A program made the position numbers and the translations under genes. From JBKJUK01 sp046590705 (GTDB lineage: Bacteria; Acidobacteriota; Thermoanaerobaculia; Gp7-AA8), in the NCBI GenBank assembly GCA_046590705.1, contig JBKJUK010000213.1:1-48841 (forward strand): 48,841 nucleotides of DNA, in the 5' to 3' direction. The notes under the pieces are model-generated. The model was not told where the DNA came from and did not search any database. It saw only the letters and a program-made list of their open reading frames with translations. Below are positions 33,827 to 42,452 of the stretch, piece by piece (the stretch's first letter is position 1; each line of letters starts with the position of its first letter).

Positions 33827-35029
33827 ATGCAGATTTTTGTAGATCCTAAATACGACTTTATTAAGTACCGCTTTCATGCGGTGGCTTTATCGGTATTATT
33901 CATTCTGGCCGGGCTGGCAGCCTTCGCCATGCGAGGCATGAACGTCGGAATCGACTTTGCCGGCGGAGCGAGTGTGATTCTTCGCTTCAAGGAAGCGGTC
34001 CCGCTGGACCAGCTGCGCGCACGAGTGGCCGATGCTTCCATTCAGCAGTACGGAAAGCAGGCCGACAACGCCGTGCTGATCCGGCTTCCGCAGATGAAGC
34101 AGGAAGGCGACTATGCCGGTCGGGTCGTGACTGACCTGCACAAGTCGATCAACAAGGATCCGAGCAACCGGCTCGACCTCAATTATCAGGGTCGCGATGC
34201 ATTGGCCGAGGTATTGAAAGCGGCCGATCCGGATCGCAAGGGCAGCGGCATCGACGCTAACGACTACTACTACCGCACCGCTGAATCGGTGATTGCCCGT
34301 CGCTCGGAGCTCGGAATCTTCCGAGCGATGTCGGAAGTGACCAGCGCGCCCGGCGTGACAGCGGCCGCGGCTGCGGTGCTCGGCCAGAAGACTTTCCTCG
34401 GCAGCTTCAACGTGCTCAATCAGGAAACCGTCGGTCCGCAGGTCGGCAGCGACTTGCGCAGAAAAGCAATCTGGGCCGTTGTGCTGGCCACTCTGGCCAT
34501 GGGTATCTACATCACCGTCCGTTTCGACATCAAGTTCGGAATTGCGGCGATGCTGGCACTCGTGCATGACGTACTCGTTGCATTCGCCTTCATGGTGATG
34601 ATTCGAGCGGAACTCTCGCTGATCATGGTGGCGGCATTTCTGATGATCATCGGATACTCAGTCAACGACACGGTGGTCATCTACGACCGCGTGCGAGAGA
34701 ATCTGCAGAAGGCCAAAGCGAAAGACGATTACGCGACGATCCTCAACCAGTCGCTGAACCAGACCTTGTCGCGCACAGTGCTGACCACCGGTTCGGTGCT
34801 GCTGGTTCTGCTCTCGCTGATCCTCTTCGGCGGACGCGTGATCCATGACTTCTCGCTGGTGCTCTTCGTCGGCTGTATCGCCGGAACCATCTCGACGCTC
34901 ACTATCGTTCCGGCCTTCACTCTGGCCTGGATCCGCCGCGGTGGTCCGCGCGGTGGACCAGTTGGAGAAGGCGTTCGAGTCGATCCTACCGTTGGTGAAG
35001 TCGCCGCCCGTCGACAGACCCGCGTCTGA
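33827..35029 (+). CDS. secF: Protein translocase subunit SecF, enlarged periplasmic domain
   Basis: The partner of SecD. The 400-residue protein has one N-terminal helix, NVGIDFAGGASVILRF, then five helices at the C terminus with SVNDTVVIYDRVRENL and LNQTLSRTVLTTGSVLLVLL. The usual length is about 300-325; the extra residues lie in the periplasmic P1 region (about 105-190, with Tyr/Asp-rich DANDYYYRTAESV). GAGGCGAGGAG precedes the ATG. Last gene of the yajC-secD-secF unit, closed by a terminator. Confidence 0.95.
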   Translation: MQIFVDPKYDFIKYRFHAVALSVLFILAGLAAFAMRGMNVGIDFAGGASVILRFKEAVPLDQLRARVADASIQQYGKQADNAVLIRLPQMKQEGDYAGRVVTDLHKSINKDPSNRLDLNYQGRDALAEVLKAADPDRKGSGIDANDYYYRTAESVIARRSELGIFRAMSEVTSAPGVTAAAAAVLGQKTFLGSFNVLNQETVGPQVGSDLRRKAIWAVVLATLAMGIYITVRFDIKFGIAAMLALVHDVLVAFAFMVMIRAELSLIMVAAFLMIIGYSVNDTVVIYDRVRENLQKAKAKDDYATILNQSLNQTLSRTVLTTGSVLLVLLSLILFGGRVIHDFSLVLFVGCIAGTISTLTIVPAFTLAWIRRGGPRGGPVGEGVRVDPTVGEVAARRQTRV

Positions 35030-35052
35030 CAATCTGAATATGTTTCAGTAAG

Positions 35053-35079
35053 AAAGGAGCGCTGAGAAGCGCTCCTTTT
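35053..35079 (+). terminator. Intrinsic terminator after secF
   Basis: AAAGGAGCGCT-GAGA-AGCGCTCCTTTT: an 8-bp GC-rich stem extended by A/T pairs, a tetraloop and a T run, 23 nt after the secF stop. The clearest rho-independent terminator in the window. Confidence 0.92.
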
Positions 35080-35087
35080 CACGTCCA

Positions 35088-35118
35088 GTGGAGCACAGGC
35101 AATCCTGCCTGTGGCGCG
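35088..35118 (+). repeat. CACAGGCA-family palindromic repeat, copy after secF
   Basis: The same unit as the ends of the 24320-24575 element, with inner palindrome CACAGGCA-ATCC-TGCCTGTG. It begins 9 nt after the secF terminator. Confidence 0.85.
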
Positions 35119-35230
35119 ATGAACCTGGCCCGCATTTCTCGAACTCCTTCAGTTGCGATGCTTCCACAAGCAAAGGTGCGCTCGTCATTCCGATGAGCAC
35201 CCCATCCACAGCCATTCCAGGACGCTTGTC

Positions 35231-35312
35231 GTGCGAAGAGGAATCTCCGGTCCGCGCCGCGCTGAGGTAGCGATCAAGTGCGTCGGCGCGGACCGGAGAT
35301 TCCTCTTCGCAC
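35231..35312. repeat. 82-bp palindrome with perfect 29-bp arms
   Basis: Arms 35231-35259 and 35284-35312 are perfect inverted copies (beginning GTGCGAAGAGGAATC, ending in reverse order), with a 24-bp spacer. It lies in the 472-bp secF-malic enzyme spacer, otherwise empty apart from the repeat at 35088. Confidence 0.92.
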
Positions 35313-35501
35313 TCCAGGCTGCGAACGATGCTGATCACGCGGCTCATCGGAATGACGTGACAAGATTTTGATTTGCTCAACAGAAAGACGCTGAATACCG
35401 CGTGATAGACTCCGCGACCTGTTCTGCCTAAGTTCTCAGCGGGCGTGACAACCACTCGAATCCGGCGGCCAGGTTCTCAATCGGCTGGCCCGTGAGGCAC
35501 G

Positions 35502-37793
35502 ATGGCCAAAAAACCCAACAACGACGCACTGAACTACCACTCCTCCGGCCGGCCCGGAAAGATCGAAGTCGTTCCCACCAAGTCGACCGTCTCGCAGCGC
35601 GATCTCTCTCTGGCCTACACCCCCGGTGTAGCCCAGCCCTGTCTGGAGATCGCCCGCAATCCTGCAGACATTTATAAGTACACCAGCAAGGGGAACCTCG
35701 TCGCAGTCGTGACCAATGGCACAGCCGTCCTCGGACTCGGGAACATTGGTGCTGCTGCCGGAAAACCGGTGATGGAAGGGAAAGCAGTTCTCTTCAAGCG
35801 ATTCGCCGACATCGATGTCTTCGATCTCGAGCTCGACACCACCAACACCGAAGACTTCATCAACGCAGTGAAATTGATGGAACCCACCTTCGGCGGTATC
35901 AACCTCGAAGACATCGCCGCACCGGAGTGCTTCGAGATCGAGGAACGTCTGCAGAAGATGATGAACATCCCCGTGTTTCACGACGACCAGCACGGGACAG
36001 CGATCATCTCCGCCGCGGCCTTCCTGAACGCCCTGATCATCGCCGAGAAGAAGATCGAAAACGTTCGCGTGGTTTTCTCCGGTGCGGGTGCAGCGGCCGT
36101 CGGTTGTCTGCGGCTTTACCTCAAACTTGGATTGAGGAAAGAGAACGTCATCCTCGTCGATAGCAAAGGGGTGATCTTCAAGGGCCGCACAGAGGGCATG
36201 ACCGCGTACAAGGAAGAGTTCGCGAACGAAACTGACTCACGAACTCTGGCTGACGCCATGCGGAATGCCGATGCCTTCATCGGCCTTTCCGTTGGTGGAC
36301 TGGTGACGCCGGACATGGTGCGCTCCATGGCCGCGAATCCGATTGTTTTCGCGTTGGCGAATCCGGATCCCGAGATCAGCTACCCGGATGCGAAGGATGC
36401 CAGACCGGACGTGATCATGGCCACAGGTCGCTCCGATTACCCCAACCAGGTCAACAACGTCCTCGGGTTTCCCTTCATCTTCCGCGGAGCTCTCGACTGC
36501 AGAGCGACAGCAGTGAACGACGAGATGAAGCTGGCGGCCGCTCGGGCGCTTGCAGCGCTCGCGAAGATGGATGTGCCTGACGCCGTCATGCGTGCCTACC
36601 CTGAAGAAGAACTCCGCTTCGGTCGCGATTATCTGATTCCGAAACCGTTCGACTACCGAGTGCTTCTCTGGGTTCCCGTAGCCGTGGCCAGTGCCGCTGA
36701 GACGACAGGCGTGGCCCAGGAACCAATCAAAGACTACGAGGCCTACCGACGCCAGCTCGAGAACATTCTGAGCCGCTCGCGTCGCCTGATGCATACGGTC
36801 TACGACCAGGCCAAACGTCAGCCAAGGCGAATCGTTTTCCCGGAAGGTGATCACGAGAAGATCATTCGCGCAGCAAAGATTCTGGCGGACGAAGGAATCG
36901 CGCATCCTGTTCTCCTGGCGAGGCCTGCCGAGATCGAAGCGCAGTTGCAGGCCATCGAACTCGACCCATCGAAGATCACTGTGATCGACGTGGAGAAGTC
37001 TCCTCAGTTCGAAGACTACGCGCGACGCCTGCACGAACTGCGTCGTCGAGACGGTATGACCATGACCGAAGCACGCAGGTCCATGCTCAACCGCAACTCC
37101 TACGCGATGATGATGGCCGAAACGGGCGACGCCGACGGAGTGATTTCGGGACTGCGAGCCTACTATCCCGAGACGCTTCGACCGGCGCTGCAGATCATCA
37201 AAACCCGAGCCGGGGTGAAGAAAGTATCGGGCGCCTACATCCTCATGTTCAAGGGCCGCGAGATGGTCCTGGCTGACACCACCGTGAACATCGAGCCGTC
37301 CGCGGAAGACCTGGCGGAGATCGCGTTCCTCACCGCCGAGACGGCGTTGCGATTCGGCATCGAGCCGCGCATCGCCATGCTCTCGTTCTCAAATTTCGGC
37401 TCCACCAGACATCCGCTGCAGCAGAAAGTCAGGGATGCGGTGGCCATCGTCCGTCGCGAACATCCGGAGCTGGTGATCGAGGGTGAGATGCAGGCCGATA
37501 CGGCCGTGGTGCCGGAGATCGCCGAGGGCGACTACCCATGGAGTCTCCTCGACGGTGATGCCAACGTCCTCATCTTTCCTGACCTTCAGTCAGCAAACAT
37601 CGCCTACAAGCTGCTCTGGCGGCTGGCCAATGCCGAAGCCATCGGACCGATTCTGCAGGGGCTCGCACGGCCGGTGCATGTACTGCAGCGTGGTGTGGAC
37701 GTATCTGACATCGTGAACATGGCCGCCATCTGTGTGCTGGATGCCCAGGAACAGGGCCGAATCTCCAGAAGTGATACGCGGAAGACGGAGTAG
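35502..37793 (+). CDS. maeB: NADP-type malic enzyme with C-terminal phosphotransacetylase-like domain
   Basis: It decarboxylates malate to pyruvate with NAD(P) reduction. In the 763-residue protein, residues about 1-430 are malic enzyme: SLAYTPGVAQPCLEIA, NLVAVVTNGTAVLGLGNIGA, the metal site in GGINLEDIAAPECFEIEE, VFHDDQHGTAII and the nucleotide fold VVFSGAGAAAVG. Residues about 440-763 are a phosphotransacetylase-like domain (RRIVFPEGDHEKIIRAA, TMTEARRSMLNRNSYAMMMA, FSNFGSTRHP). In MaeB-type enzymes this domain is regulatory, sensing acetyl-CoA. It is a single gene after repeat-rich DNA; mnmA follows after 77 nt. Confidence 0.96.
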   Translation: MAKKPNNDALNYHSSGRPGKIEVVPTKSTVSQRDLSLAYTPGVAQPCLEIARNPADIYKYTSKGNLVAVVTNGTAVLGLGNIGAAAGKPVMEGKAVLFKRFADIDVFDLELDTTNTEDFINAVKLMEPTFGGINLEDIAAPECFEIEERLQKMMNIPVFHDDQHGTAIISAAAFLNALIIAEKKIENVRVVFSGAGAAAVGCLRLYLKLGLRKENVILVDSKGVIFKGRTEGMTAYKEEFANETDSRTLADAMRNADAFIGLSVGGLVTPDMVRSMAANPIVFALANPDPEISYPDAKDARPDVIMATGRSDYPNQVNNVLGFPFIFRGALDCRATAVNDEMKLAAARALAALAKMDVPDAVMRAYPEEELRFGRDYLIPKPFDYRVLLWVPVAVASAAETTGVAQEPIKDYEAYRRQLENILSRSRRLMHTVYDQAKRQPRRIVFPEGDHEKIIRAAKILADEGIAHPVLLARPAEIEAQLQAIELDPSKITVIDVEKSPQFEDYARRLHELRRRDGMTMTEARRSMLNRNSYAMMMAETGDADGVISGLRAYYPETLRPALQIIKTRAGVKKVSGAYILMFKGREMVLADTTVNIEPSAEDLAEIAFLTAETALRFGIEPRIAMLSFSNFGSTRHPLQQKVRDAVAIVRREHPELVIEGEMQADTAVVPEIAEGDYPWSLLDGDANVLIFPDLQSANIAYKLLWRLANAEAIGPILQGLARPVHVLQRGVDVSDIVNMAAICVLDAQEQGRISRSDTRKTE

Positions 37794-37870
37794 GTGAACA
37801 TGCAGTCGGCACCGACCGAGCTTCGCTGCCGGGGCGAATACGCAGTGCCGTGGCCTGGTTCACGCCAGCA

Positions 37871-39013
37871 ATGAAAGTAGCAGTCGCCATGTCCGGCGGA
37901 GTCGATTCATCGACGGCCGCTTACATCCTTCAGAAAGAGGGACATGAAGTCGTGGGCATGTCCATGCAGATGTACAACGCGCTCTCGCGGCTCGACACCG
38001 AATACGGCGGCTGCTGCACCATCGACGATCTTGCCGATGCCAGGCGTGTCGCCTGGAAGTTGCAGATCCCTTACTTCGTCTTGAACATGGAGCGCGATTT
38101 CCGCGAGACCGTGATCAAGCCTTTCGTGAACGGCTATCTGGCCGGCAACACGCCGAGTCCCTGCGTGCTGTGCAACACCCATGTGAAGTTCGCCCTCATG
38201 CACGACAAGGCTTTTGCGGTAGGCGCAGACAAGGTCGCCACAGGTCACTACGCCAGGATTACCCGCTCGAATGACGGAAAGTTTGAACTCCGAAAGGCGC
38301 GCGATTTAGCGAAAGACCAGTCTTACTTCCTTTTCGAACTTACGCAGGAGCAACTGGCACATACGCTCTTTCCTCTGGGAGAGCTGACCAAGCCCGAGGT
38401 GCGCGTTCTCGCGACCGAGGGACACCTGCCGGTCGCAGAGAAAAGCGAGTCGTTCGAGATCTGTTTCGTACCGGAGAAAGACGGCTACGCGCAGGTGGTG
38501 ACCGAGGAGTCGCGAAGGATGCTGGCCGATGCAGGGGATGAGGGTGATGCGCTCCTGAAGGCTGCAGCGCAAGGTCAGGCAGGTGGAGACATCGTCGACC
38601 TCGACGGTAACGTCGTCGGGAGCCACGACGGATATTACAACTTCACCATCGGCCAGCGGCGCGGACTGAACGCGGGTGGATTCTCCGAACGGACCTATGT
38701 GATTGACGTCGATCCTCTCTCGAGACGTGTGACGGTAGGTCCGGTGGAGATGCTGGATCGAGCGGAGCTTGTGGCCGAGCGGATTCACTGGATTTCTGGC
38801 GAACCGCCTGTAGATGGTTCAAACATTTCAGCGCGCGTTCGGTCACGCCAATCCGAGGTAACCGCCACCGTAGAGATGCTGAACGATGGAAAGGCCGCGG
38901 TAACCTTCATCGCGCCGATCCGGGCCATCGCCCCAGGACAGGCCGTCGTGTTCTACGACGAAGACTTATGTCTCGGCGGCGGCTGGATCACCAGAACGAA
39001 AGTAGTTCGCTGA
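37871..39013 (+). CDS. mnmA: tRNA-specific 2-thiouridylase MnmA
   Basis: MnmA puts sulfur on U34 of Lys, Glu and Gln tRNAs. The 380-residue protein has the ATP PP-loop SGGVDSS (8-14), PSPCVLCN (C98 and C101; the first region holds the catalytic Cys of the E. coli enzyme) and FEICFVPEKDGY (C198, the persulfide Cys), plus IGQRRGLN. A frame extends to a GTG at 37850, but the protein family begins at MKVAVAMSGG, so ATG 37871 is used; no good ribosome binding site is seen. Confidence 0.96.
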   Translation: MKVAVAMSGGVDSSTAAYILQKEGHEVVGMSMQMYNALSRLDTEYGGCCTIDDLADARRVAWKLQIPYFVLNMERDFRETVIKPFVNGYLAGNTPSPCVLCNTHVKFALMHDKAFAVGADKVATGHYARITRSNDGKFELRKARDLAKDQSYFLFELTQEQLAHTLFPLGELTKPEVRVLATEGHLPVAEKSESFEICFVPEKDGYAQVVTEESRRMLADAGDEGDALLKAAAQGQAGGDIVDLDGNVVGSHDGYYNFTIGQRRGLNAGGFSERTYVIDVDPLSRRVTVGPVEMLDRAELVAERIHWISGEPPVDGSNISARVRSRQSEVTATVEMLNDGKAAVTFIAPIRAIAPGQAVVFYDEDLCLGGGWITRTKVVR

Positions 39014-39022
39014 AATGGATGA

Positions 39023-39057
39023 GTGGAGCACAGGCAATCCTGCCTGTGACGGGACCA
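39023..39057 (+). repeat. CACAGGCA-family repeat, left arm of the pair flanking glmS
   Basis: 35 bp identical, inverted, to 42402-42436. It begins 10 nt after the mnmA stop. It contains CACAGGCA-ATCC-TGCCTGTG and then ACGGGACCA, an extension shared only with the copy at 42402. Confidence 0.88.
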
Positions 39058-39100
39058 TTGGACTTAACGCGCAGACTCCGTCACCGAAGTGCACCGGGCA

Positions 39101-39125
39101 GCGGGCGCGCGCAACGCGCCCCTAC
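39101..39125 (-). repeat. GTAGGGGCGCG repeat unit
   Basis: 25 bp identical, in inverse orientation, to 44496-44520, within the 294-bp mnmA-glmS spacer. That spacer also holds a degenerate CACAGGCA unit (39173-39205), a heptamer repeat (39207-39251) and a C-rich block (39270-39300). Confidence 0.85.
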
Positions 39126-39172
39126 ACCGCGTCAGTCGCTGCTCCAGCCCTGACCACGTTTCGGAAGAACGT

Positions 39173-39205
39173 GTGTGGCACAGGCAATCATGCCTGTGAG
39201 GCGCG
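39173..39205 (+). repeat. CACAGGCA-family repeat, degenerate copy
   Basis: Differs from the other copies by ATCA in the loop, a lost GAG before the palindrome and an added A before GGCGCG. It joins directly onto the heptamer repeat that starts at 39207. Confidence 0.75.
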
Positions 39206-39206
39206 T

Positions 39207-39251
39207 GCTGATGAACGCAGAACGCAGAACGCAGAACGATGAAGTAAGAAA
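39207..39251 (+). repeat. Heptamer-based dispersed repeat, copy 2
   Basis: Same unit as 28-72, with tandem ACGCAGA heptamers and the GATGAAGTAAGAAA end. Confidence 0.85.
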
Positions 39252-39307
39252 AAGCAGCACACGTCTCTACTTCGGCCCCCGGCCCCCTGACCCCGGCCGG
39301 CATCAAA

Positions 39308-41137
39308 TCACTCCACCGTCACACTCTTGGCCAGGTTACGCGGCTGATCCACGTCGCACCCACGCTTGAGGGCGATGTAGTACGAGAGCAGCTGCATGGG
39401 AATGACTGAAAGGATCGGTTGCAGTGCTTCGATGGTCCAGGGGATCTCGATGACATCGTCACCGAAGGCCCGCATGTCTTCGTCACCTTCATCGCAAATG
39501 AGAATGAGCTTGCCGTCACGCGCTTTGACTTCCTGCAGGTTGGACACGACTTTGTCGTACACCGGCGTGTGCGTCACGACTCCGACCACGGGAAGGTTCT
39601 CGTCGATCAGTGCGATGGGTCCGTGCTTCATCTCCCCCGCCGGATAACCCTCGGCGTGAATGTAGGAGATCTCCTTCATCTTTAGCGCACCTTCCAGCGC
39701 GATCGGATAGTGAACGCCACGTCCGAGGAAGAGAAAGTCCTGGGCTTTCTGATACTTGTTGGCGATGGACTCGATGTGCTTTTCCTGCTTGAGGATTTTC
39801 TCGATCTTCTGTGGAATGACCGACAACTCATGCATGGCGTAGCTGCGGTCCTCGCGTGATTCGCCGAGCAGCTGGCGAACGTAAAGGCTCAGCAGGTAGA
39901 ACGCGGTGAGCTGTGTGGTGAATGCCTTGGTCGATGCCACCCCGATTTCCGGACCGGCATTGGTGTAGATGACACCGTCGGAAATGCGAGTGGCGGCCGA
40001 CCCGATGACGTTACAGATGGTCACCAGTTTTGCGCCGCGCTTCTTCGCTTCCTGCATTCCGGCGATGGTGTCGGCGGTCTCACCTGATTGCGTGACTCCG
40101 ATGACGAGAGTGGTCGGATCGATGATCGGGTTGCGGTAACGGTACTCAGATCCGTAATCGACTTCGACGGGAATCTGTGCTGCTGCTTCCAGGAGAAACT
40201 TGCCTACCAGCGCCGAGTGCCAGCTGGTCCCGCAAGCCACGATCTGAATCTTACGGAACGACTTCCACTCCTCGGGAGTGAACTGCAGATCGTTGAAGAA
40301 AATCTCGCCGGTTTCTTCGAACATTCTTCCGTTGAAGGTTTCCTGGACTGCCCGACCCTGCTCGTGAATCTCCTTGAGCATGTAGTGCCGATAGCCTTCC
40401 TTCTCGGCTGCTACGGCGTCCCAGAGAATCTTCTTGGGTTCCCGCGTGATGGCCTGATCGGTGGCGTCGAAGAGATCGACTCCTTCCCTCTTGACGACGA
40501 CGTATTCACCGTCTTCGAGATAGAGAATGTTGCGCGTGTAGGGCAGTAGCGGAGTGACGTCGGAGGCCACGATGTTCTCGTTCTCGCCGAGGCCGACTAC
40601 GAGCGGTGGACCCTGGCGGGCGGCAATGATGGTCCCCGGATCGCTGGCCGAGATCATGACCAGAGCGTAGTGACCATGAATTTCTTTGATGGTTGCCCGG
40701 ACCGCTTCGAGGAACGACTTCGATTCCAGATGAGACTCGATGAGGTGTGCCACGACCTCGGTGTCGGTTTCGGTCTTGAACTCGTGCCCCTGCGCGGAGA
40801 GCCGCTGCTTGAGTGGCAGGAAGTTTTCGATGATCCCGTTGTGGATGACGATGACGTTCCCGCTGCAGTCCCGGTGGGGATGGGCGTTGTTCTCGTTCGG
40901 CTTTCCATGTGTCGCCCAGCGGGTGTGCCCCATGCCGAAGTGACCGGCTACGGGAGTCGACTCGAGTTTCTTCTCGAGGTTGATCAGCTTTCCCTCTGCG
41001 CGAACCACTTTCACTTCGCCACCGTCGACCACCGCGATGCCGGCGCTGTCATACCCACGGTACTCGAGCTTTCTCAGTCCATCGATGAGGACCGGAACCA
41101 CTTCGCGATCACCGACATATCCGACGATTCCACACAT
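39308..41137 (-). CDS. glmS: Glutamine-fructose-6-phosphate aminotransferase (isomerizing)
   Basis: GlmS makes glucosamine 6-phosphate for peptidoglycan and LPS. The 609-residue protein starts MCGIVGYVGD, with Cys2 (Cys1 after Met removal) as the glutaminase nucleophile. Glutaminase motifs WATHGKPNENNAHPH and HNGIIENF follow, then two SIS isomerase domains (ACGTSWHSALVGKF, GVTQSGETADTI, GRGVHYPIALEGALK) and the family ending DQPRNLAKSVTVE. ATG 41137 is fixed by the N-terminal nucleophile. I see no glmS ribozyme upstream; only 115 nt separate it from the divergent gene. Confidence 0.98.
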   Translation of the reverse strand: MCGIVGYVGDREVVPVLIDGLRKLEYRGYDSAGIAVVDGGEVKVVRAEGKLINLEKKLESTPVAGHFGMGHTRWATHGKPNENNAHPHRDCSGNVIVIHNGIIENFLPLKQRLSAQGHEFKTETDTEVVAHLIESHLESKSFLEAVRATIKEIHGHYALVMISASDPGTIIAARQGPPLVVGLGENENIVASDVTPLLPYTRNILYLEDGEYVVVKREGVDLFDATDQAITREPKKILWDAVAAEKEGYRHYMLKEIHEQGRAVQETFNGRMFEETGEIFFNDLQFTPEEWKSFRKIQIVACGTSWHSALVGKFLLEAAAQIPVEVDYGSEYRYRNPIIDPTTLVIGVTQSGETADTIAGMQEAKKRGAKLVTICNVIGSAATRISDGVIYTNAGPEIGVASTKAFTTQLTAFYLLSLYVRQLLGESREDRSYAMHELSVIPQKIEKILKQEKHIESIANKYQKAQDFLFLGRGVHYPIALEGALKMKEISYIHAEGYPAGEMKHGPIALIDENLPVVGVVTHTPVYDKVVSNLQEVKARDGKLILICDEGDEDMRAFGDDVIEIPWTIEALQPILSVIPMQLLSYYIALKRGCDVDQPRNLAKSVTVE

Positions 41138-41252
41138 ACCGAGCGTTCCTTTACTGCCGGCGAGCCGGCCAGGTTGAAAGAGAGTTAGAATCTGCCACCG
41201 GCACCAGGGCCCATGCACCTCGCTGGTTCTGTCGGTGGACTACCTGTCTTCT

Positions 41253-42395
41253 ATGAAAAAACTGTTGCTTCTACTGGTCGTTTCGATCCAGCTCGCCTGT
41301 GGCAAGCAGGGGAATCCGACCGCTCCCGCCCCCGTCATTCCGAAGGGATCGACTGATCTTCTTGTATCACAGCGCGGAACCAGCGTTCTGCTGGCCTGGA
41401 GCTATCCAGCTCTGACCACTTCCGGTCGTCAACTCACGACTCTCCGTCGCGTGACGGTCTATCGCTATGTCGAAGAATTGCCCGCGTCCCTTGCAGGATT
41501 GGCTCCAGAAGCAATGCCTTCCGGCGATGCTGACGCGCGCCTGCCGAAAGAGATTGCGCTCTTCGCGACTCGCCCCGCGATCGCACCTGCGCAGTTCATG
41601 AAGCTGCGTGAGAAGGTTGCCGCGCTCAAAAAAGACGAACTACCAGCCTATTCGTCTGGCGCGCGCATCCTGTTCACCGACCGGCCGTCATTTCGAACTG
41701 AGGACAACCGACCCGTACGCGTTCACTACGCAGTCTCTGCGGACACCGACATCCTCGAAGGCGAGCTGTCGAACCTCGTATCGATCGTGCTCGTAGAACC
41801 GGCCGTGGCCCCCGCTGCGGTCATGGGAAAGGTGCAGCCTGACGCAGTGAAGCTGCAGTGGAGCGCGCCGTCGAAAACGAGTTCCGGCCAGATCGATCCC
41901 TCCATCGTCGGTTACAACGTTTACCGCTTCAGCTCGAGCGCGCAGGCCGACCCGGAACCGAAGCCTGTGAACTCCGCTCCGGTGAAAGAAACTACGTTCA
42001 GTGATACTCCGCCTCTCGGCGCCTACACCTACCAGGTGACCGCGGTAGCCTCGGCCATGCCGCTCGTGGAGAGTCTGCCCTCCGAACCTTTTCGTGTCGA
42101 CTTCAGAGATCGTGTTGCGCCTCCGGTCCCCGCGGATCTGACTGTGCTGGTGGAGCTGCGTGCGATCCGGCTGATCTGGACTGCGGTCGACGCTTCCGAT
42201 CTGGCCGGCTACAAGGTTTACCGGGAAGCAGATGGAAAACGTGAGACGCTCACCACGGCTCCGACCTCGGCGGTGTTCTTCGCCGACACGTCGGTGGTGG
42301 CTGGCACGACGTACAGGTACAGCGTGACGTCCATCGATAAAAATGGGAACGAAAGCGCTCCGACGGCCGCAGCGACTGGTCTGGTACCGCGATAA
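41253..42395 (+). CDS. Lipoprotein with fibronectin type III-like domains
   Basis: A 380-residue protein with a lipoprotein signal (LLLLLVVSIQLAC16) followed by GKQGNPTAPAP, a CGxxGxPxxP start seen in a family of small and FnIII lipoproteins. Two or three FnIII-like modules follow: about 30-180, about 185-285 (AVKLQWSAPS, VGYNVYRFSS, YTYQVTAVAS) and about 288-380 (AIRLIWTAVDASDLAGYKVY, YRYSVTSIDKNGNESAPT). It probably faces the periplasm or the cell surface as a binding or scaffold protein. The start at 41253 is chosen for the signal peptide; a GTG at 41235 is in frame. Ligand unknown. Confidence 0.85.
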   Translation: MKKLLLLLVVSIQLACGKQGNPTAPAPVIPKGSTDLLVSQRGTSVLLAWSYPALTTSGRQLTTLRRVTVYRYVEELPASLAGLAPEAMPSGDADARLPKEIALFATRPAIAPAQFMKLREKVAALKKDELPAYSSGARILFTDRPSFRTEDNRPVRVHYAVSADTDILEGELSNLVSIVLVEPAVAPAAVMGKVQPDAVKLQWSAPSKTSSGQIDPSIVGYNVYRFSSSAQADPEPKPVNSAPVKETTFSDTPPLGAYTYQVTAVASAMPLVESLPSEPFRVDFRDRVAPPVPADLTVLVELRAIRLIWTAVDASDLAGYKVYREADGKRETLTTAPTSAVFFADTSVVAGTTYRYSVTSIDKNGNESAPTAAATGLVPR

Positions 42396-42401
42396 GTCAG
42401 T

Positions 42402-42436
42402 TGGTCCCGTCACAGGCAGGATTGCCTGTGCTCCAC
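42402..42436 (-). repeat. CACAGGCA-family repeat, right arm of the pair flanking glmS
   Basis: Perfect 35-bp inverse copy of 39023-39057. It lies between two convergent stop codons (42395 and 42453), where its palindrome could also act as a transcription barrier. Confidence 0.88.
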
Positions 42437-42452
42437 AACCGTCACATCGAAC

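Noticed and set aside
41138..41252. glmS ribozyme
   Set aside because: The space upstream of glmS is too short and lacks the conserved core; the phylum is also not a usual host.
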